DNA of 64,000 nucleotides from an uncultured Lachnospiraceae bacterium (GCA_947177165.1 CAMWTP010000003.1:62001-126000); one strand, 5' to 3'. Positions 46,201-54,185 are shown, counted from the stretch's first letter. Notes: a model not told the origin generated them from the sequence alone. Program-made: numbers and translations.

Positions 46201-46913
46201 TCCGTCAGTTTCTTCTGAAAGGCTTCCTCAGAATCGACCTGCGCCAATGGGTCCTGATCCGGATTGCTGAACCACCCGCTGACCTGATAGGTTATCCTGC
46301 CGTCTGCCACCCCTTCCAGAGAGTCGTAGAATCCAAATACATTTCTGCAGCCGCAGTAGTATGCGCTGTACGTTGGCTCTCCGTATCCTACCGCAGTCAG
46401 CTCTGGCAGATACTCCTTCCACTCCGACAGCTTTCCATATTCCCCGCTTCTTCCAAGATATGTATAGTCCAACGCGCCTGCATTTCTGACAGGAAATGTA
46501 CTGCTTCCCTGATTCTCTTCCGTGGGGCGTCTGGAAATGGCATTGCTCTCGACCAGAAAGCTTTTTGAATCCACGACAGTTTCCCTTGTATTTCCCTGCC
46601 TGGTCACAATCCGGGTGACGCGCCAGCGGTCCGGAACATGCGGATAAGACACCGCGTCTGTCTCGGCAAGGCTGACTCCGTGGGTGAAATTGTCAGGCAG
46701 TATCCAGTGCAGATGAATACCTGTCTCCAAGGGCTTTCCCTGCGACAGAGGCACTGCCTGCATCTGTTCTCCCAGCATGGTGTGCTTCAGCAGCCGGAAA
46801 TTGACAGAGGCATCTCCGTAGGTGACTTCTCCCCCATCCTTTCCCACCATCAACCCTTCTATTTTCATTGGCACCAGTAACATATCATCAAATGCCGGAT
46901 CTGTCTGGAACAT
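43227..46913 (-). CDS. Giant cluster protein of 1228 residues with LHW-LPD motif
   Basis: Largest non-repeat protein of the cluster. The ATG at 46913 follows AAGGAGGGCGCAGTG and overlaps the end of the preceding gene by 26 nt. Near residue 65, ETGIHLHWILPDNFTHG and then YPHVPDRWRVTRIV form a motif I associate with large uncharacterised bacterial proteins of similar clusters. Residues about 380-470 are strongly helical and likely coiled coil (ALDRLNQQQRAAYRLEEELL, FRQIQEQNQEIDSLKDS). The rest is mixed, with conserved-looking acidic and aromatic patches. No membrane helix, signal peptide or known catalytic motif. A structural or scaffold role is inferred only from size and context. Confidence 0.85.
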   Translation of the reverse strand: MFQTDPAFDDMLLVPMKIEGLMVGKDGGEVTYGDASVNFRLLKHTMLGEQMQAVPLSQGKPLETGIHLHWILPDNFTHGVSLAETDAVSYPHVPDRWRVTRIVTRQGNTRETVVDSKSFLVESNAISRRPTEENQGSSTFPVRNAGALDYTYLGRSGEYGKLSEWKEYLPELTAVGYGEPTYSAYYCGCRNVFGFYDSLEGVADGRITYQVSGWFSNPDQDPLAQVDSEEAFQKKLTELYWRVEKGTAKEKVSEEERDFCNRTLCHGTLCGLEWAGQKQIYSTGIPSENPKIAIGNSSNEAFAALIASRKEAEAADERIADIFLSAQMEQWTKPDGIIASEQKLHEKTFDDLYADQVWMLKRRPENRDDKEVWELGGELAEALDRLNQQQRAAYRLEEELLDKEKNLYGLWYKYAADKNRDTAFKKDCLGQMRQEAAVIQILFRQIQEQNQEIDSLKDSILKQPVKSGSSVHTVDKFKLVSCPEEHYFMPGEPVILLAGAGMENSYNNSRDMGLSQDGKQLCRRRNQLIQQFSIERDVYGTRKEIEICSDFLLKYITNRNEFPHIIRELLQETLLLSIDLAGVIAEHVLQFCGQPVMDDMFQELQDEIMQKQQEPYDALLHSGEDVQNRARTLNFQGIFPSKAAFQYYVPPWNPLYIEWAIDYTPDSDVIDGKKKRLGKWELEDMDYHLTKELGYYRKSTRYKGRMLITPHFMDEFKELIENYRKLSGENNAAVWEKLNRLQEIDVMSQRLNGFHENFLMEHLVLKLPIADLWQQDADMRNVFADFSEEQRKKCFEQIEDQVLTNPFIEGIFSPIRAGYGVMTQLRLIDTFGRVKSICDESNYEMQAREIACSEHFREKAKDDKRIIFSPRLMQPAKISAHFLSAGNKNIITNEALCTSPIIGWFVPNYLDGSLMVLDQDGRPLGNFMTAVDRQQHYDVIWMNVPGDREVVGEEKRYTLPQGVKGELSTCLREFYAAMTNEIGSNHMVLYDFVNYLCNEICGMNKPNGTWKKDMLHFVGRPLALVQAEFALETRHKLSRPQSWKAAQEQADDSLWDMDFTVRLGEGRKSGDGLAGFFKQGEQTYHRFYTYDRDRIDRKGFIVQSNEIMLNCTRKAADNRYTLLMDPTLPIHIISGILPVKKMQISPEMVSASLGKLKLEIPVFPLLTDLQQVQAPFMQIPERTWSWVGVRDGRYVEEALEKQPSEVAFETVYPIRMTEGFIRLSDGSR

Positions 46914-47772
46914 CACTGCGCCCTCCTTCTGCACTCTTTGTGTAGACTGCGGTATAGGCATTTTGAATCAGCTGCAATGCGATACCCGCTGAAGAAATTT
47001 CCTCAGACATTTCCGCGCGGATCGCTGCCGCAATCTGCTTCACAGGAAGCCTGCCGCTGTCACCGAGCTTAAAGTCTATTTTCTGATCAGTCAGCTTCCC
47101 ATCCGCAAAACTTCTCAAAGTTACTTTGCAATCAGATGCAGAACCCGTTTTTGAAATCCCGAGATGAAGGGATTCTCTTGGCTGCGCAATCCTGACTGTA
47201 TGAAGCCTCCCGGAAAAGATCCCCAGCATGACTGTGGAAGACAGCTGTTCCAGTCTGACAAGCATTAACTTTTTATCCTCCCCTGCTGTTTCCATGCCAT
47301 TGTCAGGTTCTCCCTCCCCGATTATATCCAGACCATTGTAATCGCTGACGATATTGGAGCGGAGCAAAAAGCCTGAGTAATTCCTTCCTGTGTCCGGTCT
47401 TTTTTCCTCACCATTCCGCTCCGGCACCAGTTTCGGCCGCACCTGTGCGTTGTTTCCCATCGCACATTGATAAGCCGCCTGAATCAATGCTTCATCGTGG
47501 GAATAATCATACGCTGTATTTCTTCCAATACTGCATGCACCGTCCAAAAGTGACTGAATCCAGTATGGGTCCAGCTCAAAAAACCTTATGGACTCCTCCG
47601 GAAGCAGACTTTCTTCCGGGACCAGATAAATAAACGGAACTTCATATAAGAGACTGTACTTTGACAGAATGTCCACAAAGGTTTTTTCGCTTTCCCTGAG
47701 GTCTTCTTCCGAAATCTCACTGTTAAATTCTCCTGTGTTCCTTTTTTGTACCCTGCTCGTTAAGCTAACCAT
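46888..47772 (-). CDS. Uncharacterised cluster protein of 294 residues
   Basis: The ATG at 47772 (MVSLTSRVQKRNTGEFNSEI) follows GAGGAGAAAAGC and lies 10 nt after the preceding stop. Residues 20-95 are helical and acidic (YLVPEESLLPEESIRFFELD, PYWIQSLLDGACSIGRNTAY). A central loop carries charged Glu/Gly segments. Residues 165-280 alternate strands and helices (MLVRLEQLSSTVMLGIFSGR, ISSAGIALQLIQNAYTAVYT). No membrane segment or recognised domain. Position and overlaps make it a stoichiometric partner of the 1228-residue protein by inference. Confidence 0.78.
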   Translation of the reverse strand: MVSLTSRVQKRNTGEFNSEISEEDLRESEKTFVDILSKYSLLYEVPFIYLVPEESLLPEESIRFFELDPYWIQSLLDGACSIGRNTAYDYSHDEALIQAAYQCAMGNNAQVRPKLVPERNGEEKRPDTGRNYSGFLLRSNIVSDYNGLDIIGEGEPDNGMETAGEDKKLMLVRLEQLSSTVMLGIFSGRLHTVRIAQPRESLHLGISKTGSASDCKVTLRSFADGKLTDQKIDFKLGDSGRLPVKQIAAAIRAEMSEEISSAGIALQLIQNAYTAVYTKSAEGGRSDVPDRSGI

Positions 47773-47782
47773 GCTTTTCTCC

Positions 47783-49219
47783 TCATTCCTCTTTTCCCGC
47801 AAATCCGCTTTTTTCTGTCTGCCGCAGCTGCATTTTCAGGTTTTGTTCATTTTTTACACCCTTATCCTCCGCGATATCAGAGAGCATGCCGCAGAAGCAT
47901 TCTGCCATATTTCCAAATACATCACCAGACTCCGCGGAATCCATCCGCCGCTCTTTTTTCATCAATATCTCTCTCACCATCTGCATACTCTTCTCATAAG
48001 AATCTTTCTCATAGTTCTTGCAGCGGATGTCATAGAGAACGCTCAGCAGCTCCTGATTCCGCAGCGCGAGCAGCCTGCCCAACTGCCATGCCGCTGCGTA
48101 TGCGGCATCGAGCATGTAAAGATCACTGATGTAGGCGAGCGCCGAATCTGACTGGTTGACGCATTGATAGCGCAGATATGGATTTTGGCGGTTCCCCTCT
48201 GTATCGATTGTGTGAAACGCCGGGATATAGGGCAGCAGGGGTGATTTGTACCATGACACTGTTCTGAGACCCTCCCTCGTCTCATGATTGAGGGGCCGGT
48301 ATCCTAGCTGAAGCATGTCCTGGACAGTCTGCTGCGCCGGTTCCTCCTCCAGCTTCATCTGTCCAAAATGTCCTACATCCATATTGACCGCAAGTTGCAT
48401 AAAGTTCTTCTCACTCCTGGCACAGGACACAAACTTCCAGTCTGTCAGAGAGATGACACGAACCTTATCCTGATCGCCAAACATCTTTTCCCTGTCTGCT
48501 TGATCTGTACTGGCAAAGAAATCACGGTATCCCTCAAGGGAAATCAAATGCACATTGATCAACAGCTTTCCCATTACTCTCCTGCAAAGCCTGTTTCCTA
48601 TGATGCTGGCAAAACGCCCCTCCGTGACATACAGATGTGTTGCCTTATCCTCCACGCTCACTTCCCTGATATGTGCAAGCAGCGAAAGCTCCTCCTTCTC
48701 CGGCATAACCTGTGCAAAAAGCTTCCTTGGAATGTCGAGCACGGTACAGCGCTCTGTCTGCTTCTCCCCATTCTTGATACCAATCTCCGGCACAAAACAA
48801 TTGCCGCTGTCCTTTTTCTGCAGAAAAGCTTCCTGAATTGTCATACTTTTTATTTCCACTCCGTCTGCTTCGTCAAACAGAAATAATATACACCATGGGT
48901 ATCCCTTGCCGATGCATGTCCGCTCCCATGGATAGGAGTCATTCATGAATGTAATCTGCGGAATATGCGTGTCATACTCCCCCTCCGCATAGGCAGGCGG
49001 ATAGGTGGAATGCACCAGTCCCGGCTCTATCCGAAACCGATTGCAGTCTACCGCAAATTCCAGCTTCTCCTCATGTTCGTCTCTGGCGGCAATCTGGCCG
49101 TCTGGTTTTCCATTTTCAATTTCGATCTGCTGATTCCAGACCAGCCGGTAATTCCCCTCGCCGATCACAGGACAAAATTTGTCTCCGAATTTAATCTTTT
49201 GTTTTAATCCCTGTGCCAT
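47783..49219 (-). CDS. Uncharacterised cluster protein of 478 residues (PWER motif)
   Basis: Its ATG overlaps the stop of the DUF6603-like gene (TAATG), so the two are translationally coupled. The N-terminal half is beta-rich: NYRLVWNQQIEIENGKPDGQ, then IEPGLVHSTYPPAYAEGEYD, HIPQITFMNDSYPWERTCIG and YPWCILFLFDE. The P-x-(V/I)-x-x-(10)-PWER pattern is one I have seen in large unannotated bacterial clusters. Residues 350-480 are helical (LYMLDAAYAAAWQLGRLLAL). Soluble; no catalytic motif seen. Confidence 0.78.
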   Translation of the reverse strand: MAQGLKQKIKFGDKFCPVIGEGNYRLVWNQQIEIENGKPDGQIAARDEHEEKLEFAVDCNRFRIEPGLVHSTYPPAYAEGEYDTHIPQITFMNDSYPWERTCIGKGYPWCILFLFDEADGVEIKSMTIQEAFLQKKDSGNCFVPEIGIKNGEKQTERCTVLDIPRKLFAQVMPEKEELSLLAHIREVSVEDKATHLYVTEGRFASIIGNRLCRRVMGKLLINVHLISLEGYRDFFASTDQADREKMFGDQDKVRVISLTDWKFVSCARSEKNFMQLAVNMDVGHFGQMKLEEEPAQQTVQDMLQLGYRPLNHETREGLRTVSWYKSPLLPYIPAFHTIDTEGNRQNPYLRYQCVNQSDSALAYISDLYMLDAAYAAAWQLGRLLALRNQELLSVLYDIRCKNYEKDSYEKSMQMVREILMKKERRMDSAESGDVFGNMAECFCGMLSDIAEDKGVKNEQNLKMQLRQTEKSGFAGKEE

Positions 49220-52068
49220 TACGCCTCCTTCACGACAGATCTCTTCACCGGCAGTACCATAAAATGATTTTTCGGTTCCAGAAACATGTCCTTGTCCGCA
49301 AGCTCATGCTCCTGCCATACCTTAAATTTCAGGCTGTTCAGATAGTCCAGTGTCTGCCGCCTGCTCTCCTCTCTGATTCGCACATTTCCCTCCTCTGGTC
49401 TGCGCCGCTTCATCCGCTCCATAATCTGCCCAAAGGTCAATCTGAAATCGTCCTCCACACAGCTCCCTGCAGAACAGGGGACACTTTTCTTTGCCGAAAG
49501 CTCCTCATTTCTGGTCAGCTCATCCATATCGTAATCATTTGTAAACAGTGTTCCCGCTCCCGGACCGGCATCTTTCTTTATCGACACCACCACACCCGTA
49601 ACAATGTCTTTGACAAACTTCACGTCCAACAGTGAGCATTCCTTTAAGCCAAACAACGCATACGGAAGATTTTCAGTCTCCACCGCTGCTTCCATGACGC
49701 TGGAAATATTTTCTATCTCCGAATACAAGACCTCTTTATCCTTTTCACATCTCTCATACAGCCGTATGGTATTGACTGTGTGCAGTCTTTTTCCGGCTCC
49801 CATGGGAAGAATCCCGACATTATTCTTTTTTTCATTGTCAAGACTTAAAATTTTATGTGATGCCGCCTGGCCTCCCATAACAATTGTTGTGAGCGGAAGT
49901 TTGGAGCCCAGCCGAAAGGCCGCATTTTTTATATTTACCTGATATACTGTATTTCCTCCATCCTGATACTCTCCCTGCAGCCCCTCCGCAACCTTCATCT
50001 GGAGCGGGTCTTTGACAAACTTGTCCTTAAATTCCACATAGGACAGCGGCACTGGTCTGGGAGACGGATTGCCAAAGCGGACCGTGAAAGAGATAATATG
50101 CCATTTGACATACACACTCCCTCCAAACTCCGGTCCTAACAGATGGAGCCTCGCTGCCAGCTCCACTTTCAGCGTCGTCCGTATAAACAGGATTTTTAAA
50201 GTGTACGACACACCTACGCGGATTCCCACGTCGATATCATAGTAAAATGGCGCCCAGCTGATCAGCAGGTCGGCATAAGCCGAAAACCATGCCTTCAGAT
50301 TTCCCAGCGTATACAGGAAGGAAAGGGAGCCTCCTGCCATGACCGCCGTAGACGTCACAGCAAAATAGCACTCGCCTTTCATGCTCAGATTTTTTCCGAT
50401 ATTCCATGAAATGCCTACCCTGTCCACTGCGGGATAGTGAGCAGGTTTTGCAAATCTCGGATGATATCCGCCAAGACTGATCACAAAGTCTCCCTTGTGT
50501 TCACCGGAAAACCACAGATAAAATGCAAATCCTCCCGTCAGATGGCAGTCTTTGCAAAACAGATAGGATGCCGATGTCAGCGCTGCCTCAATGGATAAGA
50601 TACCATGTGCCGGTGCAAATACCGCCTTTATGGCAAGCTCCGCGTACACAAACGGCTGCCGGGACTTGGGCGGAAGGCTTATGGTGGACAGTCCCAATAA
50701 CTGTATCTGAAATTCCTTCCCAAAGGTCACTATCGCAAGCGCAAAGGTCCTGAGCAATTCAAACGTTGTAAATTCAATCCCCGCAGCAATAAAATACTCT
50801 CCCTTGGATTCATAAACATAACTTCCCATTTTGCGCAGAGCCTGATCAATATTTAAATTCGTCTGTTTTTCCATGACCATGGTAATCAGCGGAAAGCTCT
50901 TTACATTTTTGACGTCCGGCACCTTCAGTCCGCGGTTCACGCCAAAGCCGGCTGCAAGCCCTGTGATAAAAAATGCCGGCACGCCTCCGATGGGATATCC
51001 GACCATCAGATAGAGAAACAGCGAAGCCTCCCCGTCCTCCGTCGTGGTGTAGGAGCCGATTCCCACAAATTGAAACTGATTGAATCTGATGATAACGCCT
51101 CCGTCATAGCGCTCCCGCTCTCCCTTTGTGTACAGGAAACTGCCGCTGATACTCAGCGGACCATTCTGATAGCTGATTCCAAGTCCCTGCATACCAAATT
51201 CCAGCTTTTTCAAACTGTGCAAATCAAATTGGGTGAGGGCACTGATCGGGATTCCCACATTGACGCCCATCAGGTTTATGCTGACAACGGAAAGACTCAT
51301 CACGGCATCCACATACAAAAAGACCTTGTACCCGCCTCCGTCCTCCTTTGCCATTCCTCCGATCCGCTTGATTGTGAATGCACCCAGTCCCTTATTGAGC
51401 GCAATCCACTTAATACCGGAATCATCCGTAACATCCTCACCCGACAGACTCTCCTCCGTATCAGCTGCACCGGTATCCTCTGCCTCCTCAGACACCGCCA
51501 CGGCCTCACAAATGACACGCGTGTCATATATATCTCCCAGTGTCAGATCGCTCTGCTGCCCGTTCAGACTGTACCGCAGGCTAAGCCCCCACTCCACACC
51601 TTTATCTTTCTGTTTTCGGATGGACAGTCTCAGGTTGTCAATCCCATCATTTTGTCCTAAGATCTTTCCTAAAATGGGAATACTGCCAAAGAGGATCGGT
51701 GCCGTGAGCTGAATGACCGCGCCTGTTCCCTGATTTGCTCCGTAAAATATATCCAGAACAGCCAACTGTTCCTTCTGTGTGTTTGCTATTGTTGTATGAA
51801 ATAAAAACGCCTTTGCAGATCCGGCATTATAGGTGAGTCCAATCCGGTTAACCGTGAAATCAAACGGGATCGCCTCCAGATCCATCTCCGGGAAAACATT
51901 GTTTTGCCGCTGGCCGACCAGACTTTTCAGCATCTCCATCAGAGAAGTTCCTGCAGCATTTTTCCAGTACAGACTCAGCAAAGTATCCTGATTTATTTTT
52001 GTTATAGCCGCGGTAAACTCCTGATTCGCAATCAGAACAGTTCCCTGAAACCGAAATCCTTTACTCAT
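49219..52068 (-). CDS. DUF6603-like giant beta-rich protein
   Basis: Protein of 949 residues. The ATG at 52068 (MSKGFRFQGTVLIANQEFTA) follows GGAGCAAAGG. The sequence is a long series of amphipathic beta strands with conserved glycines: GGVIIRFNQFQFVGIGSYTT, MVGYPIGGVPAFFITGLAAG, FGVNRGLKVPDV, IDVGIRVGVSYTLKIL. This matches my memory of the family labelled DUF6603 (moderate confidence). There is no N-terminal signal peptide and no hydrophobic helix, so a closed or stacked beta architecture in the cytoplasm, or in a released particle, is likelier than an outer-membrane barrel, which this Gram-positive lineage lacks. It is the second gene of the cluster, 16 nt after the LytTR regulator. Confidence 0.82.
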   Translation of the reverse strand: MSKGFRFQGTVLIANQEFTAAITKINQDTLLSLYWKNAAGTSLMEMLKSLVGQRQNNVFPEMDLEAIPFDFTVNRIGLTYNAGSAKAFLFHTTIANTQKEQLAVLDIFYGANQGTGAVIQLTAPILFGSIPILGKILGQNDGIDNLRLSIRKQKDKGVEWGLSLRYSLNGQQSDLTLGDIYDTRVICEAVAVSEEAEDTGAADTEESLSGEDVTDDSGIKWIALNKGLGAFTIKRIGGMAKEDGGGYKVFLYVDAVMSLSVVSINLMGVNVGIPISALTQFDLHSLKKLEFGMQGLGISYQNGPLSISGSFLYTKGERERYDGGVIIRFNQFQFVGIGSYTTTEDGEASLFLYLMVGYPIGGVPAFFITGLAAGFGVNRGLKVPDVKNVKSFPLITMVMEKQTNLNIDQALRKMGSYVYESKGEYFIAAGIEFTTFELLRTFALAIVTFGKEFQIQLLGLSTISLPPKSRQPFVYAELAIKAVFAPAHGILSIEAALTSASYLFCKDCHLTGGFAFYLWFSGEHKGDFVISLGGYHPRFAKPAHYPAVDRVGISWNIGKNLSMKGECYFAVTSTAVMAGGSLSFLYTLGNLKAWFSAYADLLISWAPFYYDIDVGIRVGVSYTLKILFIRTTLKVELAARLHLLGPEFGGSVYVKWHIISFTVRFGNPSPRPVPLSYVEFKDKFVKDPLQMKVAEGLQGEYQDGGNTVYQVNIKNAAFRLGSKLPLTTIVMGGQAASHKILSLDNEKKNNVGILPMGAGKRLHTVNTIRLYERCEKDKEVLYSEIENISSVMEAAVETENLPYALFGLKECSLLDVKFVKDIVTGVVVSIKKDAGPGAGTLFTNDYDMDELTRNEELSAKKSVPCSAGSCVEDDFRLTFGQIMERMKRRRPEEGNVRIREESRRQTLDYLNSLKFKVWQEHELADKDMFLEPKNHFMVLPVKRSVVKEA

Positions 52069-52084
52069 CCCTTTGCTCCATCTT

Positions 52085-52804
52085 CTATACAAACTCCTGT
52101 ATCCTGTGCCTGATCCTCTTGGCGCACGCATTAGAATAGCTGCAGCTTATCTCGTCATTGAAATACAGACACCTGCTCTCCCTGTCAATCTTCCTGATCA
52201 GTGACAGATTTGCGATGGTAGATGCATGTACAATCTCAAATCTGCTGTCCAGCTGTCCGATCAGGTCCTTGATGTTTGCCCGCAGCCGCTCTGTTCCCTT
52301 CTTATGACGGACTGTACAGCAATGGGTGGCCTTGATCGTCTCAATGTAATAAATATCCTCATAGACAATCATTCTGTCCATGTTGTAGTGCAGAATTAAA
52401 ATCCCTTTGCAGAGTGTTCTCATCTTGGCCGCTATCGTTTTCAAGATATCTGCCAGCTGTTCCCTCCACGCTCCCTGGAAATCGATGATTCCGTTGATCA
52501 TTCCAATGCGGTTTACCAGATTATGGAGACTGACACCATTGTCCGTGAGCAGTACCAGATTGCATGCAGGAAAGGTATTCATAATCGTTTCCAACCAAAT
52601 ACCTGCCTCCAGAAAAGACTCCTTCTGTATGTCCACAAAAAACAGGTAAACGTTGTCCTGTGGCAGCATCCTGATCTCATCACATTTCATGACCTGGCCA
52701 TACAAACTCAGACACTTGATTTTTTCCCTGTATAGAATCTGGTCGATTGCTGGTAGGAATTCTTTGTTCAGTTCCGCGGTTTTCGAAACTACCACAATCT
52801 CCAT
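52085..52804 (-). CDS. LytTR-family regulator with atypical receiver domain
   Basis: DNA-binding regulator of 239 residues heading the cluster. Residues 1-120 resemble a response-regulator receiver. The phospho-acceptor Asp58 may remain (YLFFVDIQKES), but the acidic pair expected after strand 1 is absent (EIVVVSKTAELN), and no histidine kinase gene is near. Residues about 135-239 are a LytTR domain (YEDIYYIETIKATHCCTVRH, FEIVHASTIANLSLIRKIDR). LytTR proteins bind paired direct repeats about two helical turns apart. Such repeats lie upstream of this gene and of the LysM-TNT gene. Control of the cluster and the toxin is inferred. Confidence 0.9.
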   Translation of the reverse strand: MEIVVVSKTAELNKEFLPAIDQILYREKIKCLSLYGQVMKCDEIRMLPQDNVYLFFVDIQKESFLEAGIWLETIMNTFPACNLVLLTDNGVSLHNLVNRIGMINGIIDFQGAWREQLADILKTIAAKMRTLCKGILILHYNMDRMIVYEDIYYIETIKATHCCTVRHKKGTERLRANIKDLIGQLDSRFEIVHASTIANLSLIRKIDRESRCLYFNDEISCSYSNACAKRIRHRIQEFV

Positions 52805-52867
52805 CTCGTTCCCTTCTTTCGCCTATTTCCATAAAAATATCAATCCTCTCACCACCGTGCCGAATTT

Positions 52868-52902
52868 TGTCATATTTTGTAGTTTTTCTGTCATAAACGG
52901 GA
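52868..52902 (-). promoter_or_regulatory. Candidate promoter/operator of the LytTR-led cluster
   Basis: On minus, TCCCGTTTATG (52892-52902) is followed after 17 nt by TATGAC (52869-52874), a plausible -35/-10 pair. TATGACA occurs twice exactly 21 bp apart (52868-52874 and 52889-52895), the helical spacing of LytTR sites, though overlap with the promoter boxes means the repeats may simply be those boxes. The same TCCCGTTTATG stands in front of the LysM-TNT gene. Confidence 0.5.
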
Positions 52903-52993
52903 TAGCGTGTCCGATGCATTACTGCCCGGAATCAATATATGGAACTGTACTGAGCGGTATCGCAGGCCATGCATGCAAAGGAATAAAAAAACA

Positions 52994-53043
52994 GGGTGTG
53001 TCGAATAAACTGTACATACTGTAACAGATTATTCGACACACCC
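52994..53043 (-). terminator. Terminator of the LysM-TNT gene
   Basis: Perfect 15-bp stem GGGTGTGTCGAATAA/TTATTCGACACACCC with 20-nt loop, followed on minus by TGTTTTTTTA. It separates the toxin gene from the LytTR cluster. The rest of 52805-53130 holds the LytTR promoter and nothing else clear. Confidence 0.9.
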
Positions 53044-53130
53044 TACAATATTAGATTCCCTTATCGCAGCAGTCTCATGCCTCTCTTAAATATATTTTCA
53101 TTTCTAAAGAACTGTTTCAAAGTAAGAATA

Positions 53131-54024
53131 CTAAGAAATCTCCCGCAAAATACCAAGCTTGCACAAGATATCTATACTTAGGGGAAACTCATACTGTATC
53201 CCTCCGCCACCATATCCAAATGCTGGTGCCACCTCTCCTCTGTAAAGCACCATATTGCGAATATCACCGTTATAATAATTACGTACCATCTGATCGATCA
53301 AATCAGCCGTTGCCGCATCCGTACTCCTACAGACATTCGCATAATCCTCAAGACAGGAAATATCACCGATAACCTCATACTGATGATAGCTGGATACATC
53401 TTCTACATACGGCAGTGAACGCTCCGCGTAGCTGTACGGGCCATTCTCTCCCACCGGACTGGTATATCTGCCTACTGGCGAACCATACCTGTCAATCACT
53501 TCACCTATCTGCGGTACATAGGGCTCTTTGATCGCATTCCCCTGATCATCCAGCGTGTAACCATTGTTCGGTGCCTGGCTCCAGTCGATTGTACCTTGTT
53601 GTGTCAATACAGCATCACTGGACGGAACAGAAAGTCCCCCCGGCCATGTCCCCTGCAGCAGAAAACTTTTGGCCGTATCATCGTCAACCTGATTGGAAGA
53701 AGAGAAATATTTCAACAGCATCGACACACTGCATTCTGACTGCTCCACCAGCTGACTGCTGTCTGCGGAAAGTGCCAGTTCCTGCCCTGCATAGATAACA
53801 TTGGGATTCTGAATGCTGTCCTGATTAATCGCATAGAGCACTTCCCACCAATCGCCGGAACCATACTGTTCCTGCGCAATCTTCTCCAGCGTATCCCCGC
53901 TCTTTACGGTGTAGGTCCTTTCCACCGCAAGCGCCGTATCTGCGCCTATACTGCCTGCCATCACAACCGCAGAAAGCATGATTCCCGACACCCGCGACAC
54001 AATTTTTTTCCATGTTTTTCTCAT
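53131..54024 (-). CDS. Secreted LysM protein with C-terminal TNT (NAD+ glycohydrolase) toxin domain
   Basis: Protein of 297 residues. The start at 54024 follows GGAGGGAT. A Sec signal peptide covers about 1-34 (cleavage near TALAVE). A LysM domain covers 36-83 (TYTVKSGDTLEKIAQEQYGS), anchoring to peptidoglycan. Residues 172-293 match the TNT fold of the M. tuberculosis necrotizing toxin: GEVIDRYGSPVGRYTSPVGE, ERSLPYVEDVSSYHQYEV with His214, APAFGYGGGGIQYEFPLSID with Gln277. His and Gln at these places are the catalytic residues known for TNT, so NAD+ hydrolysis is expected. No immunity protein is recognisable next to it. The alternative is a wall-associated NADase not aimed at other cells. 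Confidence 0.85.
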   Translation of the reverse strand: MRKTWKKIVSRVSGIMLSAVVMAGSIGADTALAVERTYTVKSGDTLEKIAQEQYGSGDWWEVLYAINQDSIQNPNVIYAGQELALSADSSQLVEQSECSVSMLLKYFSSSNQVDDDTAKSFLLQGTWPGGLSVPSSDAVLTQQGTIDWSQAPNNGYTLDDQGNAIKEPYVPQIGEVIDRYGSPVGRYTSPVGENGPYSYAERSLPYVEDVSSYHQYEVIGDISCLEDYANVCRSTDAATADLIDQMVRNYYNGDIRNMVLYRGEVAPAFGYGGGGIQYEFPLSIDILCKLGILREIS

Positions 54025-54115
54025 ACTGATTATCCCTCCGTTTCTCACTATATACTCTCAAGTTCTGTACACTGTCATTGCACTGGGATCTCAGAGAGTT
54101 ATAGATTGTGTAATT

Positions 54116-54185
54116 ATCATATCATAATGAAAAAGACATAAACGGGAAATTGGCATAGATTGATGTCTGAGAGACATAGATTGAT
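54116..54185 (-). promoter_or_regulatory. LysM-TNT promoter with 21-bp-spaced direct repeats
   Basis: On minus, CCCGTTTATG (54137-54146) precedes TATGAT (54116-54121) by 15 nt. Just upstream, ATCAATCTATG occurs twice exactly 21 bp apart (54175-54185 and 54154-54164), the arrangement of LytTR operators. A single 10-of-11 match, in opposite orientation, lies upstream of the LytTR promoter at 52931-52941. Confidence 0.55.

Noticed and set aside
49219..52068. Outer-membrane beta-barrel
   Set aside because: The strand pattern resembles one, but there is no signal peptide and the rest of the window points to a Gram-positive lineage.
35834..54024. Extracellular contractile injection system or prophage tail cluster
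   Set aside because: A LysM protein and giant proteins suggested it, but no sheath, inner tube, baseplate, spike or AAA+ ATPase gene is recognisable.
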